Shown here one piece after another: positions 45,863 to 57,666 of a DNA stretch of 64,000 nt. The stretch is from Quercus robur. Taxonomy: Eukaryota > Streptophyta > Magnoliopsida > Fagales > Fagaceae. Where the stretch lies: the NCBI RefSeq assembly GCF_932294415.1, contig NC_065535.1, positions 83,287,862 through 83,351,861 of the forward strand, written 5' to 3'. The translations under genes were made by a program, and so were the position numbers. Below the pieces are notes generated by a model that searched no databases, had not been told where the DNA came from, and saw nothing but the letters and a program-made list of their open reading frames with translations. Position 1 is the first letter of the stretch; the number at the start of each line of letters is the position of its first letter.

Positions 45863-46558
45863 ATTTTTATTCTCTGCAGGAAATATATTTTGCCACGCCT
45901 AAATCTCCAACATGATTCTTTTTTGTCTTTTTATTCTTCAGTTGGTAATAAAAGGTAAGGGAAGTGCAAGGTAAGGCAAGTGCAAGGCAAGGCAAGGCAA
46001 GTTGTTGAAAAATTAGAATTGCATCTCATCACAGTTCCTCAGGTTGCAAAGTTACTCTTTTACTTTGCTTCAGTGTGCCACAACTAAGGATTGTAAGTTT
46101 TTTGTTAATGTAAGTTTTTTTGCTTTGCTTATTAACTTATAGCTCTAGAAATTAACAGATTTATTATTATTGTATAAACATGTTCTTTGTAAATATTAGA
46201 AGCTAATACATTGTAAAATATTATGTATTGTTATAATTGCAGTTAATATTATTTGTATGCCTATGATTATGATTATTGTTGTTGTTCAAATTTTAGATTA
46301 ATGAATTATTTTTTATGGTTATCTGATTGTGTGTGTGGTTTTTTTTTTTTTTTTTTTTTTTTTTTGCAAGTTCACTCTATAATTCTCACTCTTTTAGTTG
46401 GCATCACAATTGTGGTAAGCATCTCAATTATAGTTAATACTAATTATTGTGTGTATGATTATTTTTGCTAAAACTATTATTATTATTATTATTAAAAATT
46501 TTGCTTCATAAATCCTTTATTTGAGTTTCTTTCAATTTTATTGTAGGATATATTTGAA

Positions 46559-49199
46559 ATGGATCAACAACAATATCATATCTCTAATGACGCAATGGAA
46601 GGCAATGTACGTTGCAAGATCCAAATTTATTAATGTCCTAATAATATCTGCAATTATTCAATTTACATGAAAATAACTTAAATATTAGCAATATAACATT
46701 GTGTGTGTGTATATATATATATATGTATATATTTAAAAATTCAGGTTTCCACCTTACAAGTGCGACCCCAATCGTTTGCACCCCCCCGGCAGTTAGGCGA
46801 GCGTATCACCCCATATTTGCATCAATGTAGATTATATCGTGTTACCCGCCTACCACATATAGATATTGATTGGAGTCTTATCACTTCTTTGGTGGAGTGA
46901 TGGCAATCTAGTACCCATACATTTCACCTACCTAATTGTGAAATGACTATAACTCTACAGGATATAGCAATCCTTACAAGATTGCCTATTGATGGCAATG
47001 CAGTGCGCGGGCCAATAAATTTGAATTGGAGTCTAGTATGTCATAATTTACTTGGGGTGACACCACCTGCAACAGCATTGAATTTTGGTGGCCTTAAAAT
47101 AACATGGGTAAGGGATACATTCTCAAACCTACCAGAGGGTGCCAATGCTGTAACAACCCAATAGCATGCTAGGGCATACATGTTTCAGGTTTTGGCTTTA
47201 CTATTTGGAAATAAGAGCCAAAGTATATTGCATTGCTGCTTTCTCAAGCTGTTAGACGACTTTGGTGTAGTTGGGGAATATAGCTGGGGTAGTGCTACAC
47301 TTGCTTACCTTTATAAGGAGTTGTGTACTGCTGCTATTAAAAAAAGCACGGAGATTGCAGGTCCTATTTTCATATTACAATTATGGGCGTGGGAGCATCT
47401 TCCATATCTGACCCCAATTCCAATAAATCCAACAAATTTAAATGGCGACGACCCATACGGTTGCAGGTATAATATTTACTTTTTATTTCTATACAATTTC
47501 GTAATCCTTGATACTTCCAAACCCTAAATATTGTATGACAATCATTAATTGTGTATAGGTGGGATACCAAGAGAACGTTTACTCACACACCAACGCATGT
47601 TTTGTGTGCGTATCGTTCTAATCATGACACACATAATAATGAACAGGTAATATATCACAATGCATCAATGGTTAATTTACTAGTTATATTATTGTCTTGA
47701 CTGATTATAACATAGTTATTGTAATTGGAACTGCAGGTTGTTTGGACACCATACGATAATTATTTGCATCCATGGTGTCTTGCAGAAAAAAATATATGGA
47801 CTACAACAGCGCCATTGCTATGCTTCTAAATTGTAGAGTATTACCACCCAGAAAGAGTCATGCAACAGCTTGGGTTGTTGCAAAGATGTCCAAGGTGGCC
47901 TACTAACAATTTGGATAAATCTATGCATTGTGTAAAGTTGACAGGAAAGTCCACTGTCAATTGGAGAACGTAGTATGAACAATACTACCAGCGTTGGAAC
48001 ATGCGAGCTGAACTTCTAGTTAGGGATGACCATTTTGATTCAAGTGTGGACTACACAACATGGTACCAGCAAAATTGTCACCTATTCACGACACCAGAGG
48101 CGGCTACCCATATGTACTGGGTTATTATTTTAGCTTTTTCAATAATATTGCACTAATATTGATAACAAGTTATTTACACATCCAAATACTGCACTAATAT
48201 TGATAACAAATTATTATTTTCGCTTTTTCAATAATACTGCACTAAATAAATGTTATTTTTCTTTTTCTACGGCAGCAAACTGAGGTCAATAATATGTTAA
48301 ATTTAGCTATTGCAAACCAACAGAGGAATGATCTCACAGCACAACAAGTCCTTCCACCAATAGTAGAGGGTCTTACCCGACTGAAGTTATTGATGGAAGC
48401 AAATATTTCCTCTGTCCCTACTAAGAGGGTGACAACCTTCGGGCGACGACAAAGGCGCCAAGGAAGACATCTGCAAACCTATACTGAAACCCGCTCGTCC
48501 ACCTCTGCACAACGTGGACAATGTGGAAATGATGATGCCAGACCATCCACCTCCACACAACACAATATGTATAGCTCTACCCAAGCTGGGCCATAAACAT
48601 TTGCTAGTAATGAGCCAACCACCTTCAGTGAGTATAATCCAATTAATGTCAACGAGTATTACATGAATTTATATCAACAGATTGGGTCATCCACTTCCAT
48701 AGGACAAGGATTTGAGGGTTTGTTTAGCTATGACAATTATCCCCAACCTAATTCAACACCTCCTTCCTATCACCCATCGCCACCTCCATCTTATGCTAGG
48801 CAATACAATTATGGCCAAGATAGCCAGTACAACTATGATTTCTGCACACCAGAACCTTCCCAACCACCCCCTCATGTTGGTGATTTTTGCACACCACAAA
48901 ATACATGGGCATGTGCTCCAAACTCCGAGGAAGAGGCCTCCGTAATAGACTCTGAGGAAGATGCCTCAAATGAAGATAGTGGGGAAGATGCAGAAGATAG
49001 CCAAGATATGGAGGTGTCTTCAGATAATGAAAATGACGACTGTGGTAATTATCAAACAGAGGTTGATATTAGAACACAGCCGAAGCGCATGGGGAGAAGT
49101 CCTGTGCAAGCACGAAGGTACCCACAACGAGTAAATAGGCATCCTCCATGTTGTGGAACACAACAAAAATTGAATGTACCTCATCGTTGCAATCACTAA
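46559..49199 (+). pseudogene. Plant mobile domain (PMD, MAIN/MAIL1-like) gene of the MULE, with premature stops
   Basis: Exons 46559-46606, 46745-47466, 47559-47646, 47737-48120 (end tentative) and 48276-49199 join in one frame of about 720 codons. PMD signatures: RITPYLHQCRLYRVTRLPHI, WSLITSLVE-stop-WQSSTHTFHLP, EMTITLQDIAILTRLPIDG, WEHLPYLTPI, and IVEYYHPERVMQQLG. This is the domain of Arabidopsis MAIN, MAIL1 and PP7L (often annotated 'serine/threonine phosphatase 7 long form homolog'), nuclear proteins linked to gene silencing. The C-terminal ~300 codons are Pro/Ser/Tyr-rich, then acidic, ending RRYPQRVNRHPPCCGT, typical of transposon-borne PMD proteins. Five in-frame stops: TGA 46898, TAG 47162, TAA 47827, TAG 47971, TAA 48594. 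Each is one C-to-T step from CGA, CAG or CAA. It is the first gene in the element, same strand as the transposase. Confidence 0.85.
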
Positions 49200-49913
49200 T
49201 CAATGTAAAATGACTGTTTATTAAAAATATATTAAAGTATTATCATTATTTATGCATCATTGTAGCAAAAAATATTATGCCTAGATAGTATACATAGCAC
49301 ATTATACTACTAACCGTAAGACCTTTGTGAAAATAAGAAATGTGTACTTATTTTTTTGGCATTTGAAATTAGTGCCCAATTAATCTAATCATACATCTAT
49401 TTACTATAATTGTCCATTCCTAATCCGACATAGAATCTATATGTGTAGCCACAACTGTAGGCGCATAATAGGCGGAATAAAAAAGGTGTCAAACTTCAAT
49501 AAATGGGAAATCTTTTTTCCTTTGCATGGTGGCTACTGTGGTGTACATTTTTATTTTCATTCTCCACAGCCTCTCTTCCAAACCCTCATAAAAGTGTCAA
49601 AGAAAAATAAAACTTTCACCATCTAATATTCGTCCAAATTTATAGCAGCAAATTGTGAGTTAATTCCGGCCAACAAAATTCGTGAATTTCAAAAAACTCA
49701 AAACATAAAAGTTGTAGATATTTAAGTCACGGTTCCAGCACATCCAGCCTTGAGTCAATTGGATTTTTGAAGAGAGAGATACGTCTAAAATACTGATTAG
49801 TGCTCAAATCTGATTTTTCCTATTCATATTATGGCCCTTTGATTTCTTTCCTTATTTGAAGCTTTCAAACATGGTAAATGACCAAGCACTCCATAAAAAG
49901 TATACATTTTAAG
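49200..49913. other. Spacer between the two MULE genes, with block A
   Basis: 3' flank of the PMD gene. Block A (about 49786-49911: TTTCTTTCCTTATTTGAAGC, AAACATGGTAAATGACC, CACTCCATAAAAAGTATACA) recurs inverted at about 54886-55005, downstream of the transposase. Confidence 0.7.
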
Positions 49914-50099
49914 GTGTTACGTTCACAATATTTTTACAATATTTTCACAATAAATCACAGGTAATTAGTTATTATTAGCTCAAATTTGAATTTAACACTG
50001 AGATTACTTTTTTAGTCTAACAATAACAACCTCTACTTAAAATTTGTTGTAAAAATATTGTAAAAGTTGTGTGTACATATCATTTCTTTAAAAAAAAAT

Positions 50100-50345
50100 G
50101 TGGAATGGATTTGTGGCAATGGCATTGCCGAAATAGGAGGAAAAAAAATTGTTCCAATTGGTTTGTGGCAATGCCATTGTCAAAATAGAGGAGAGAGATA
50201 TAAAAAAAGTACGCATATTATTATTTCAATATTTTTTTTACTGAACCAGTTTGGTTTGTCATGTTCTTTTAGAAATAGATAAGGATAGATTTAAGTACAC
50301 TCTCTCGTACATTGATTCTTATTCTAAAGTGCACGATGTAAACAA
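50100..50345. repeat. Palindromic units and block B, copy 2 (upstream of transposase)
   Basis: Two palindromic units (near 50114 and 50167) and then block B as at 45378-45530. Another unit lies at about 50902. With the MITE at 49914-50092 this reproduces the order seen before the PMD gene. Confidence 0.85.
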
Positions 50346-50860
50346 AAATAAAAAAAAGTACATAGATTCTTATAGAAGAAAAAAAATGACTGATGTGCAT
50401 GTTGTAAACAAAAAAAAAAAACAAAGAAAGTATATAGATTCTTACAATAGAAAAGAAAAAATGATTGATGTGCACACTATAAACAAAAAAAAAAAAGCAA
50501 AGAAAGTACATAGATTCTTACAATATGGAAGAAAAAATGATTGATGTGCATACAGTAAACCAAAAAAGCAAAGAAAGTATATAGATTCTTACAATAGGGA
50601 AGAAAAAAATGATTGATGTGCACGCTGTAAACAACAGTAAAGTACATAGATTCTTACAATACCGAAGAAAAAAATGATTGATGTGTACATTGTAAACCCA
50701 AAAAAGCAAAGAAAGTACATAGATTCTTACAATACGGAAGAAAAAAATTGATTGATGTGCATGCTGTAAACAAAAAAAAAGTAAAGAAAATACATAGATT
50801 CTTACGTGCACGCTGTGAACAAAAAAAGCAAAGAAAGTAAAAAAAAAAAAAAACCAAAGA
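50346..50860. repeat. ~72-bp minisatellite upstream of the transposase (about 7 units)
   Basis: Same unit as 45535-45825. TAGATTCTTA landmarks are near 50362, 50435, 50511, 50583, 50648, 50719 and 50797. The array differs in copy number from the PMD copy. Confidence 0.85.
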
Positions 50861-50861
50861 G

Positions 50862-50898
50862 TCAATCAACCAATCACCTCAACTCCTCATCTCATCTG
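50862..50898. promoter_or_regulatory. Shared upstream block, transposase copy
   Basis: Second copy of the CCAATCACCTCAACTCCTCA block, followed directly by a palindromic unit (TGGCAATGGCATTGCCG). Confidence 0.5.
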
Positions 50899-51324
50899 GT
50901 TTGTGGCAATGGCATTGCCGAAATAGAGGAGAGAGATATAAAAAAAAAAAAAGTACGTATATGAAAAAAAGTACCCTATAAGGATAGATTCAAGTACAAT
51001 GACATTGCAGAGATTCTTTTTAGTATTTGTGGCATTGCAGAGATTCTTTCAGTATTTTTTTGTTGCTGAAATAGAGGAGAGAGATATAAAAAAAAGTACG
51101 CATATAAAAAAAAAGTACCCTATAAGGATAGATTCAAGTACAATGGCATTGCAGAGATTCTTTCAGTATTTTTTTGACCGAAGGAGTTTTGTTTGTCATG
51201 TTCTTTTATGGTAAAAGTACCCTATAATATCACTGAATTCAAATGATATGAAACTTGCATCCTATTTAAACAGCACTAATGTCACTGAAATTTCCACAAT
51301 TCTTATTTTCTACTCTTTTTCCCC

Positions 51325-51904
51325 TATAAATTCCGTCAACCTTCTTCTCCACTCTTGTTCCCCTCATAATTTTACCAACCATTTTCAAATCATGCGTGCC
51401 ATACATTCTACAAACAACTATAAGTAACAACACTTGCAAATATCTATTCGTTCGTTATCTCTTAGAAGGTGAGTTATATTTCTTAAGTAGTTACTTTTCT
51501 TTTTATAATATTCGTGTTGATATGTTTTAGGGGCATAGCTAAGCATGCAAATCTTGTTTTTGTTAAATTATTTGTTCATGCAAATCTTGTATTTTTATTA
51601 TGTGTTTTGCAACATGAACTGATTTGTATGATATGTTTTAAATTATTTGTCCATGAATTCTTGCCTAAATTTCAAAATTGACATATATTTCCTTAAAGAA
51701 ATACTTAGTTTGTTAGCCTATAATATACACGTATGCTATAAGAAAACCAAAAAAAAAAGGTTAGTATACGTTCATAAACCTTAATAAAAAATAATTTAAT
51801 ACTATTATTATCATTGAATATTTTTAATGGATTACCTTCTTGTATTGCATTGTAATGGTTGTGTAGTGTTAATTTATTAATATTATTATTATGCTTTAGT
51901 GTAG
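51325..51904 (+). promoter_or_regulatory. TATA box, leader exon and 5' UTR intron of the transposase gene
   Basis: CCCCTATAAATTCCG places TATAAAT at 51325-51331. The leader exon would end at AGAAG 51468 with donor GTGAGT, and the intron closes at TGTAG 51904, immediately before the ATG at 51905. A leader intron abutting the start codon is inferred from splice signals only. Upstream, 50940-51200 has two copies of AAGTACCCTATAAGGATAGA and a GCAGAGATTCTTT repeat. Confidence 0.5.
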
Positions 51905-54638
51905 ATGGCGGAAAAGTTGTTCATTTTTCTCATCCATTCCGGTGGAATAATTAAACATGGAGAAAATGGGGTTTATTACGAAGGGCCACCTCCTTCTATG
52001 CTTCCATTAAGTCGGGGTGTTACATTTGAAGACCTATGTGATGGAGTAGCATCCACGCTTCATATAAACAGAGAAGATTCAAAATTGACTATTTGGTATA
52101 GATTTTCATTTCAATGTCATCCACATCCTGTGACTTACCAGCAAGTTTTGGTAGCAAATGATAATGGTGTCAATGCAATATTCGATATGTTAGACTGCCA
52201 ATATGGATTTGTAGGTGCAGAGTTATACGTGGGTGTAGAGCCTATAAGAAGCCACCGAGATGTTTTTCCCATTCGATATGCCAACGAAGGACCGAGTGCA
52301 TCGTTTAGTTATTCACATGGCGGGTACTTCCATGATCCATATGCCACTCATATTGGTCATTATTCTCAAGATACGGCTCATTCCCCAATCAACATTGGCG
52401 GTGCTGACTATCATGCTCCATATACCCATGTTGCAACTGAGGACCAACATGTTCCTTCTCGGCCTATGAACAACAGTGATGTTGACTATGATAATCCAAC
52501 TGAGCATGTCACACAAGAGACTACTTGTTTTGAGTTTAAAGCTCAGTATGACCAAACCGCCACTCAGAGAGCTGCTAATGATCCTAATGATACACATTGC
52601 ATAGCTGCTACTACTGAAAATGCGGTCCATACATTATCAGAAAGGATGCGGACCATGATAGTGATGACCAACTTGATGACGATGAGGTCCTTGATGATAT
52701 TGGAGATGAACAGGAGCCTCCAAATGAAGGTAATCATGAAAGCAGTCCAACTATGGCAGTCCATCAACATTCATCACTAAGCTTTTCATAGAACACGTGG
52801 GATAATATGATTGATCCAACCCCACCATTTGAAAAGCCCACTCAGAGTATTTGGGACCCTACCCAAGAGTTTTATGTGGGCTTGCTTTTTGCCAATAAGG
52901 ATGAACTACAAGTTGCTGTTAAACGCTATCACATCAAGAGGAACCAAACATTTTGTGTAAGAGAGTCAGATCCAGAATGTTGGTCTGTAAGGTGCAAAAA
53001 TTGTTTTGGTGTCTTCGAGCATGCTTCCAGGCTACATATGGGTTGTTTGAGGTTAGGAAATACAATGATCCACACACATGTACAGAGTCCACGTTCACAC
53101 AAGATCACGAGCAATTAGACACCCATGTTATTGAGAAAGAGTTGAGGGATGTTGTCAAAAATGATCCAACCATAAAGATTGCTTCACTTCAACAGACTCT
53201 TTACAATAAGTACCAATACAGGCCTTCTTATTTTAAGGTGTGGGAGGCAAAAGAGAAAGCAATTGGTAGAGCGTTTGGTGATTGGGACAAATCTTACCAA
53301 TTATTGCCAAAATGGTTGAAAGCTTTGACTGATTCAAACCCGAGCAGCAGGGTTATTTGGAGAACAATACCTACTACTATGCTAGGCTGTGCGATATTCG
53401 AGAGAGTGTTCTGGGCTTTTGGTCTATCTATTGAAGGTTTTCAACATTGTAGGCCAGTGATTAGTATAGATGGAACTTTCCTATATGGTAAGTACAAAGG
53501 TACGTTACTGATTGCACCAGCGTGGGATGGTGACAACAGACTTTTTCCACTTGCCTTTGCCATTGTGGAGAAGGAAACTGATGATAGCTGGTATTGGTTT
53601 TTGCGTTGTATTCAGATTAATGTCACTAATCGAGAAGGGTTATGTGTCATATCTGATCATCATCCTGGTATAATGGCAGAGATACGGGCTATATGTCAAT
53701 CGACACGTTGGTATCATCGTTTTTGCCTTCGCCATGTGGCTAGCAATTTCAATTAACAAATTGGGAATAAAAACTTGAAGGCTATGGTAATGTGGGCAGG
53801 CATGGAGAATCAGTTATGAAAGTATCAAATCACCAGGGATAGAATTACTCAATTAAGTGCAGATGCTGAGAAGTATTTAAGGGAAATGCCGGTGGAAAAG
53901 TGGACGTTAGCATACGATGGTGGACATCGTTATGGGGCAATGACCACAAACTTGTCTGAAAGTTTCAACGGAATTCTAAAGAGTGCTAGAAATCTGCCCA
54001 TAACTGCATTAGTTGAACTTACATACTATCGTTGCGTCGCCTACTTTGCCGATCGGTATACTAAGGCATGTGCAGAGGTTACTGCCGGTGAACGCATTAC
54101 GGCCTATGCAAAGAATAAATTCAATAAATGGGAAAAAAAGGCACCAAAGCATTCAGTTACTGTATTCAGTCATGAAGATGGTCTATTTGAAGTCAAAACA
54201 CCAATAAACCCTAACTCTGCATATAGGGGTAATCATCGTCATGAGGTAAATTTGAGGCAGAACACTTGTAGTTGTCAAAAATGGCAGGTTTATAAGATTC
54301 CGTGCTCACATGTCATTGCCGTGTGTAAATATCAAGGCATCTCTGCAATGCGATATATCGACCGTTGCTGCCATTTGGAAGAACAAGTTGCTTGTTATGA
54401 ACCTAGATTTCGCATGATTCCAGACAGTGTACATTGGAATGAGCCTAATTTCCCGGTCTTGTATCCTAATGTCAAGCTGCGTCGTGAAAAAGGTCAACCA
54501 AGAACAACTCGGCTTCGAAATGAAATGGATGAAGGGGCAGAGCATCAACCAAGGCCATTGTGCAGTCTCTGTAGGCAAGAAGACCATAATAGAAGAACAT
54601 GCCCCACTCGAATTGTGGCTAGCTCCACTAGTGGCTAA
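51905..54638 (+). pseudogene. MURA-type MULE transposase, broken by 2 frameshifts and 3 stops
   Basis: About 910 codons. N-terminal region MAEKLFIFLIHSGGIIKHGE with HGG/DYHAPYTH-rich spacer and an acidic stretch (DADHDSDDQLDDDEVLDDIG), which is reached only after a frame change near 52640. Next WDPTQEFYVGLLFANKDELQ and KRNQTFCVRESDPECWSVRC, a second frame change near 53000, LRACFQATYGLFEVRKYNDP, and the DDE-type core: VISIDGTFLYGKYKGTLLIA (first Asp) and LCVISDHHPGIMAEIR (second Asp), with HRFCLRHVASNF after it. Then YGAMTTNLSESFNGILK, the SWIM finger CSCQKWQVYKIPCSH and the zinc knuckle CSLCRQEDHNRRTCP. Stops: TAG 52789, TAA 53754, TGA 53817, all explicable as C-to-T. Domain order and length fit autonomous MuDR-like elements. 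No intron is needed within the coding region. Confidence 0.9.
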
Positions 54639-55156
54639 ACTGAATGACCCAACATAAGTATTCAATCTACTTCAGTGGATTGGTTGGACTGTTGTTTTTT
54701 TATTTTTTTAATTATGTTTTTAGGAGTTGGACCATATTGTTAGTTTGTATTATTTGAAAGAACATGGTACTAATTCCATATGCTATGATGTTTTCTAGCA
54801 CTGCAAGTTGGATTGGGGTGTACGTTTATTTATTTTGTGTCTGTGTGTGTCTATATATATATTGTGTATTATAGTTTAGGGTTTCGATAACACCTTAAAA
54901 TGTATACTTTTTATGGAGTGCTTGGGTCATTTACCATGTTTGAAAGCTTCAAATAAGGAAAGAAATCAAAGGGCCACAATCTGAAGAGGAAAAATAAGAT
55001 TTGAGCACTACGTACTTTAGAATAAGAATCAATGTACGAGAGAGTGTACTTGAATCTATCATTATCTATTTCTAAAAGAATATGACAAACCAAACTGGTT
55101 CAGTCAAAAAAATATTGAAAGAATAATATGCTTACTTTTTTTATATCTCTCTCCTC
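54639..55156. repeat. Downstream region with inverted blocks A and B
   Basis: 54886-55005 is the reverse complement of block A (49786-49911). 55010-55155 is the reverse complement of block B (45378-45530 and 50186-50345). The order A'-B' here differs from A-MITE-palindrome-B upstream of the transposase, so it is not a simple inverted copy. The minisatellite is absent from this side. Confidence 0.8.
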
Positions 55157-57606
55157 TATTTCGGCAATGGCATTGTCACAAATCCATTCCACATTTTATT
55201 TTTTAAAGAAATGATAGGTACACACAATTTTTACAATATTTTAACAACAAATTTTAAGTGGAGGTTGTTATTGTTAGATTAAAAAAGTAATCTCAGTGAT
55301 AAATTCAAATTTGAACTAATAATAACTAATTATCTGTAATTTATTGTGAAAATATTGTAAAAATATTGTGAACGTAACACTTTTTTTTTTTTTTTAAAAT
55401 TCCTCTCCAGATTTCGGTAACCACTTTTTTTTTTTTTTTTTTAATTTTTATAAAAATTGCACCTATTTCGGCAATGGCATTGCCACAATTCCATTCCATT
55501 ATTCCCCTCCCCATTTTCGGCAATGCCATTGCCACAATTACCCAAAAAAAAAATTTCACCTATTTCAGCAATACCATTGCCACAATTACCAAAAAAAAAA
55601 TTTCGCCTATTTCGGCAATACCATTGCCACAATTTTTTTTTCCTCACATTTTCGGCAATGGCATTGCCACAATTACCCAAAAAAAAAAAAAAAAATTCAT
55701 CTATTTCGGCAATACCATTGCCACAATTCTATTCATCTGAAAAAAAAATTTCCACCTATTTCGGCAATCCCATTGCCACAATTCTATTTTTTTTTTCCTC
55801 ACATAAAATTTTTTCCACCTATTTCAGCAATCCCATTGCCACAATTCTATTTTTTTTAACACAATTTTTACAATATTTTTACAACAAATTTTAAGTGACA
55901 GGTTGTTATTGTTGGATTAAAAAAGTAATCTCAGTGTTAAAATCAAATTTGAACTAATAATAACTAATCACCTGTGATTTGTTGTGAAAGTATTATAAAA
56001 ATATTGTGAACGTAACACCTTTTTTTTTAACTTCTTCCCCAGATTTCGACAACAACAATTTTTTTTTCCTCCCATTTTCGACAATGACATTGCCACAATT
56101 CCATTCAATTTTTTTTCCTCCATTTTAGGCAATGCCATTGCCACAATTACCCAAAAAAAAAAAATTTCTCCTATTTCGGCAATACCATTGCCACAATTCT
56201 ATTCCTCTCTTTTTTTTTCCTCACATTTTCGGCAATGGCATTGCTGAAATAGGTGAAAATTTTATTTTGGCAATCCCATTACCACAATTCTATTTTTTTT
56301 CCTCACATTTTCGCCAATGACATTGCTGAAATAGGTGAAAAATTTTTTCACCTATTTCGGCAATCTCATTGCCACAATTCTATTTCAGCAATACCATTGC
56401 CACAATTCCATTCAATTTTTTTTTCCTCCATTTTAGGCAATGCCATTGCCACAATTACCCAAAAAAAAAAAAAAAATTCTCCTATTTCGGCAATACCATT
56501 GCCACAATTCTATTCCTCTCTTTTTTTTTCCTCACATTTTCGGCAATGGCATTGTTGAAATAGGTGAAAATTTTATTTCGACAATCCCATTACCACAATT
56601 CTATTTTTTTTCCTCACATTTTCGCCAATGACATTGCTGAAATAGGTGAAAATTATTTTCACCTATTTCAGCAATCCCATTGCCACAATTCTATTATTTA
56701 TTTATTTTTTTAAGAAATGATAGTTACACACAATTTTTACAATATTTTTACAACAAATTTTAAGTGGCAGGTTGTTATTGTTGGATTAAAAAAGTAATCT
56801 CAGTGTTAAAATCAAATTTGAACTAAGAATAACTAATCACTTGTGATTTGTTGTGAAAGTATTATAAAAATATTGTGAACGTAACACTTTTTTTTTTTTT
56901 TTTTTAATTCTTCCCCAGATTTCGACAACAATAATTTTTTTTTCCTCCCATTTTCGGCAATAACATTGCCACAATTCCGTTCCCTCCCATTTTCGGCAAT
57001 GCCATTGCCACAATTACCCAAAAAAAAAAAAATTTCCCCTATTTCGGCAATACCATTGCCACAATTCTATTCCTCTTTTTTTTTTTTTTTTTTTCCTCAC
57101 ATTTTCGGCAATGGTGTTGCTGAAATAGGTGAAAATTTTTTCCACCAATTTCGGCAATCCCATTGCCACAATTCTATTCTATTTTTTTTTTCTTTTTCCT
57201 TCACATTTTCGGCAATGGCATTGCTGAAATAGGTGAAAATTTTCTACACCTATTTTGGCAATCCCATTGCCACAATTCTATTATTTATTTATTTATTTTT
57301 TAAGAAATGATAGGTACACACAATTTTTACAACAAATTTTAAGTGGCAAGTTGTTATTATTAGATTAAAAAAGTAATCTCAGTGTTAAAATCAAATTTGA
57401 ACTAATAATAACTAATCACCTGTGATTTGTTGTGAAAGTATTATAAAAATATTGTGAACGTAACACTTTTTTTTAAATTTCTTCCTAGATTTCGGCAATG
57501 ACATTGCCACAATTTCATTCAATTTTGCCCCCCATTTTCGGCAATGCCATTGCCACAATTACCAAAAAAAAAATTTCTTTTTTTTCCCTATTTCAGCAAT
57601 GGCATT
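55157..57606. repeat. Right subterminal array of palindromic units (~33 copies)
   Basis: Same unit in reverse orientation: CCTATTTCGGCAAT, centre, then ATTGCCACAATT. Many centres are changed (GGCAATACCATTGCC, GGCAATCCCATTGCC), keeping the right half-site intact. Several copies (near 56226, 56307, 56537, 56618, 57102, 57208) carry GAAATAGGTG on the other side and so are fully symmetric. A higher-order ~310-bp duplication is visible (about 56100-56395 and 56407-56695). Three MITE copies are embedded. Confidence 0.9.
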
Positions 57607-57666
57607 GCCGCAATTGCTTTTTTTTTTTTTTTTTTTTTTAGCACTCCACACTCGAGCACACAGGAC

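Noticed and set aside
46703..49199. Treating the PMD frames as several small genes
   Set aside because: They join through GT/AG introns and single stops into one PMD protein, so they are pieces of one broken gene.
55457..57232. Repetitive frames reading LPQ/ISAIPLPQF and GNGIAEIG
   Set aside because: Translations of the palindromic array in different phases, not a repeat protein.
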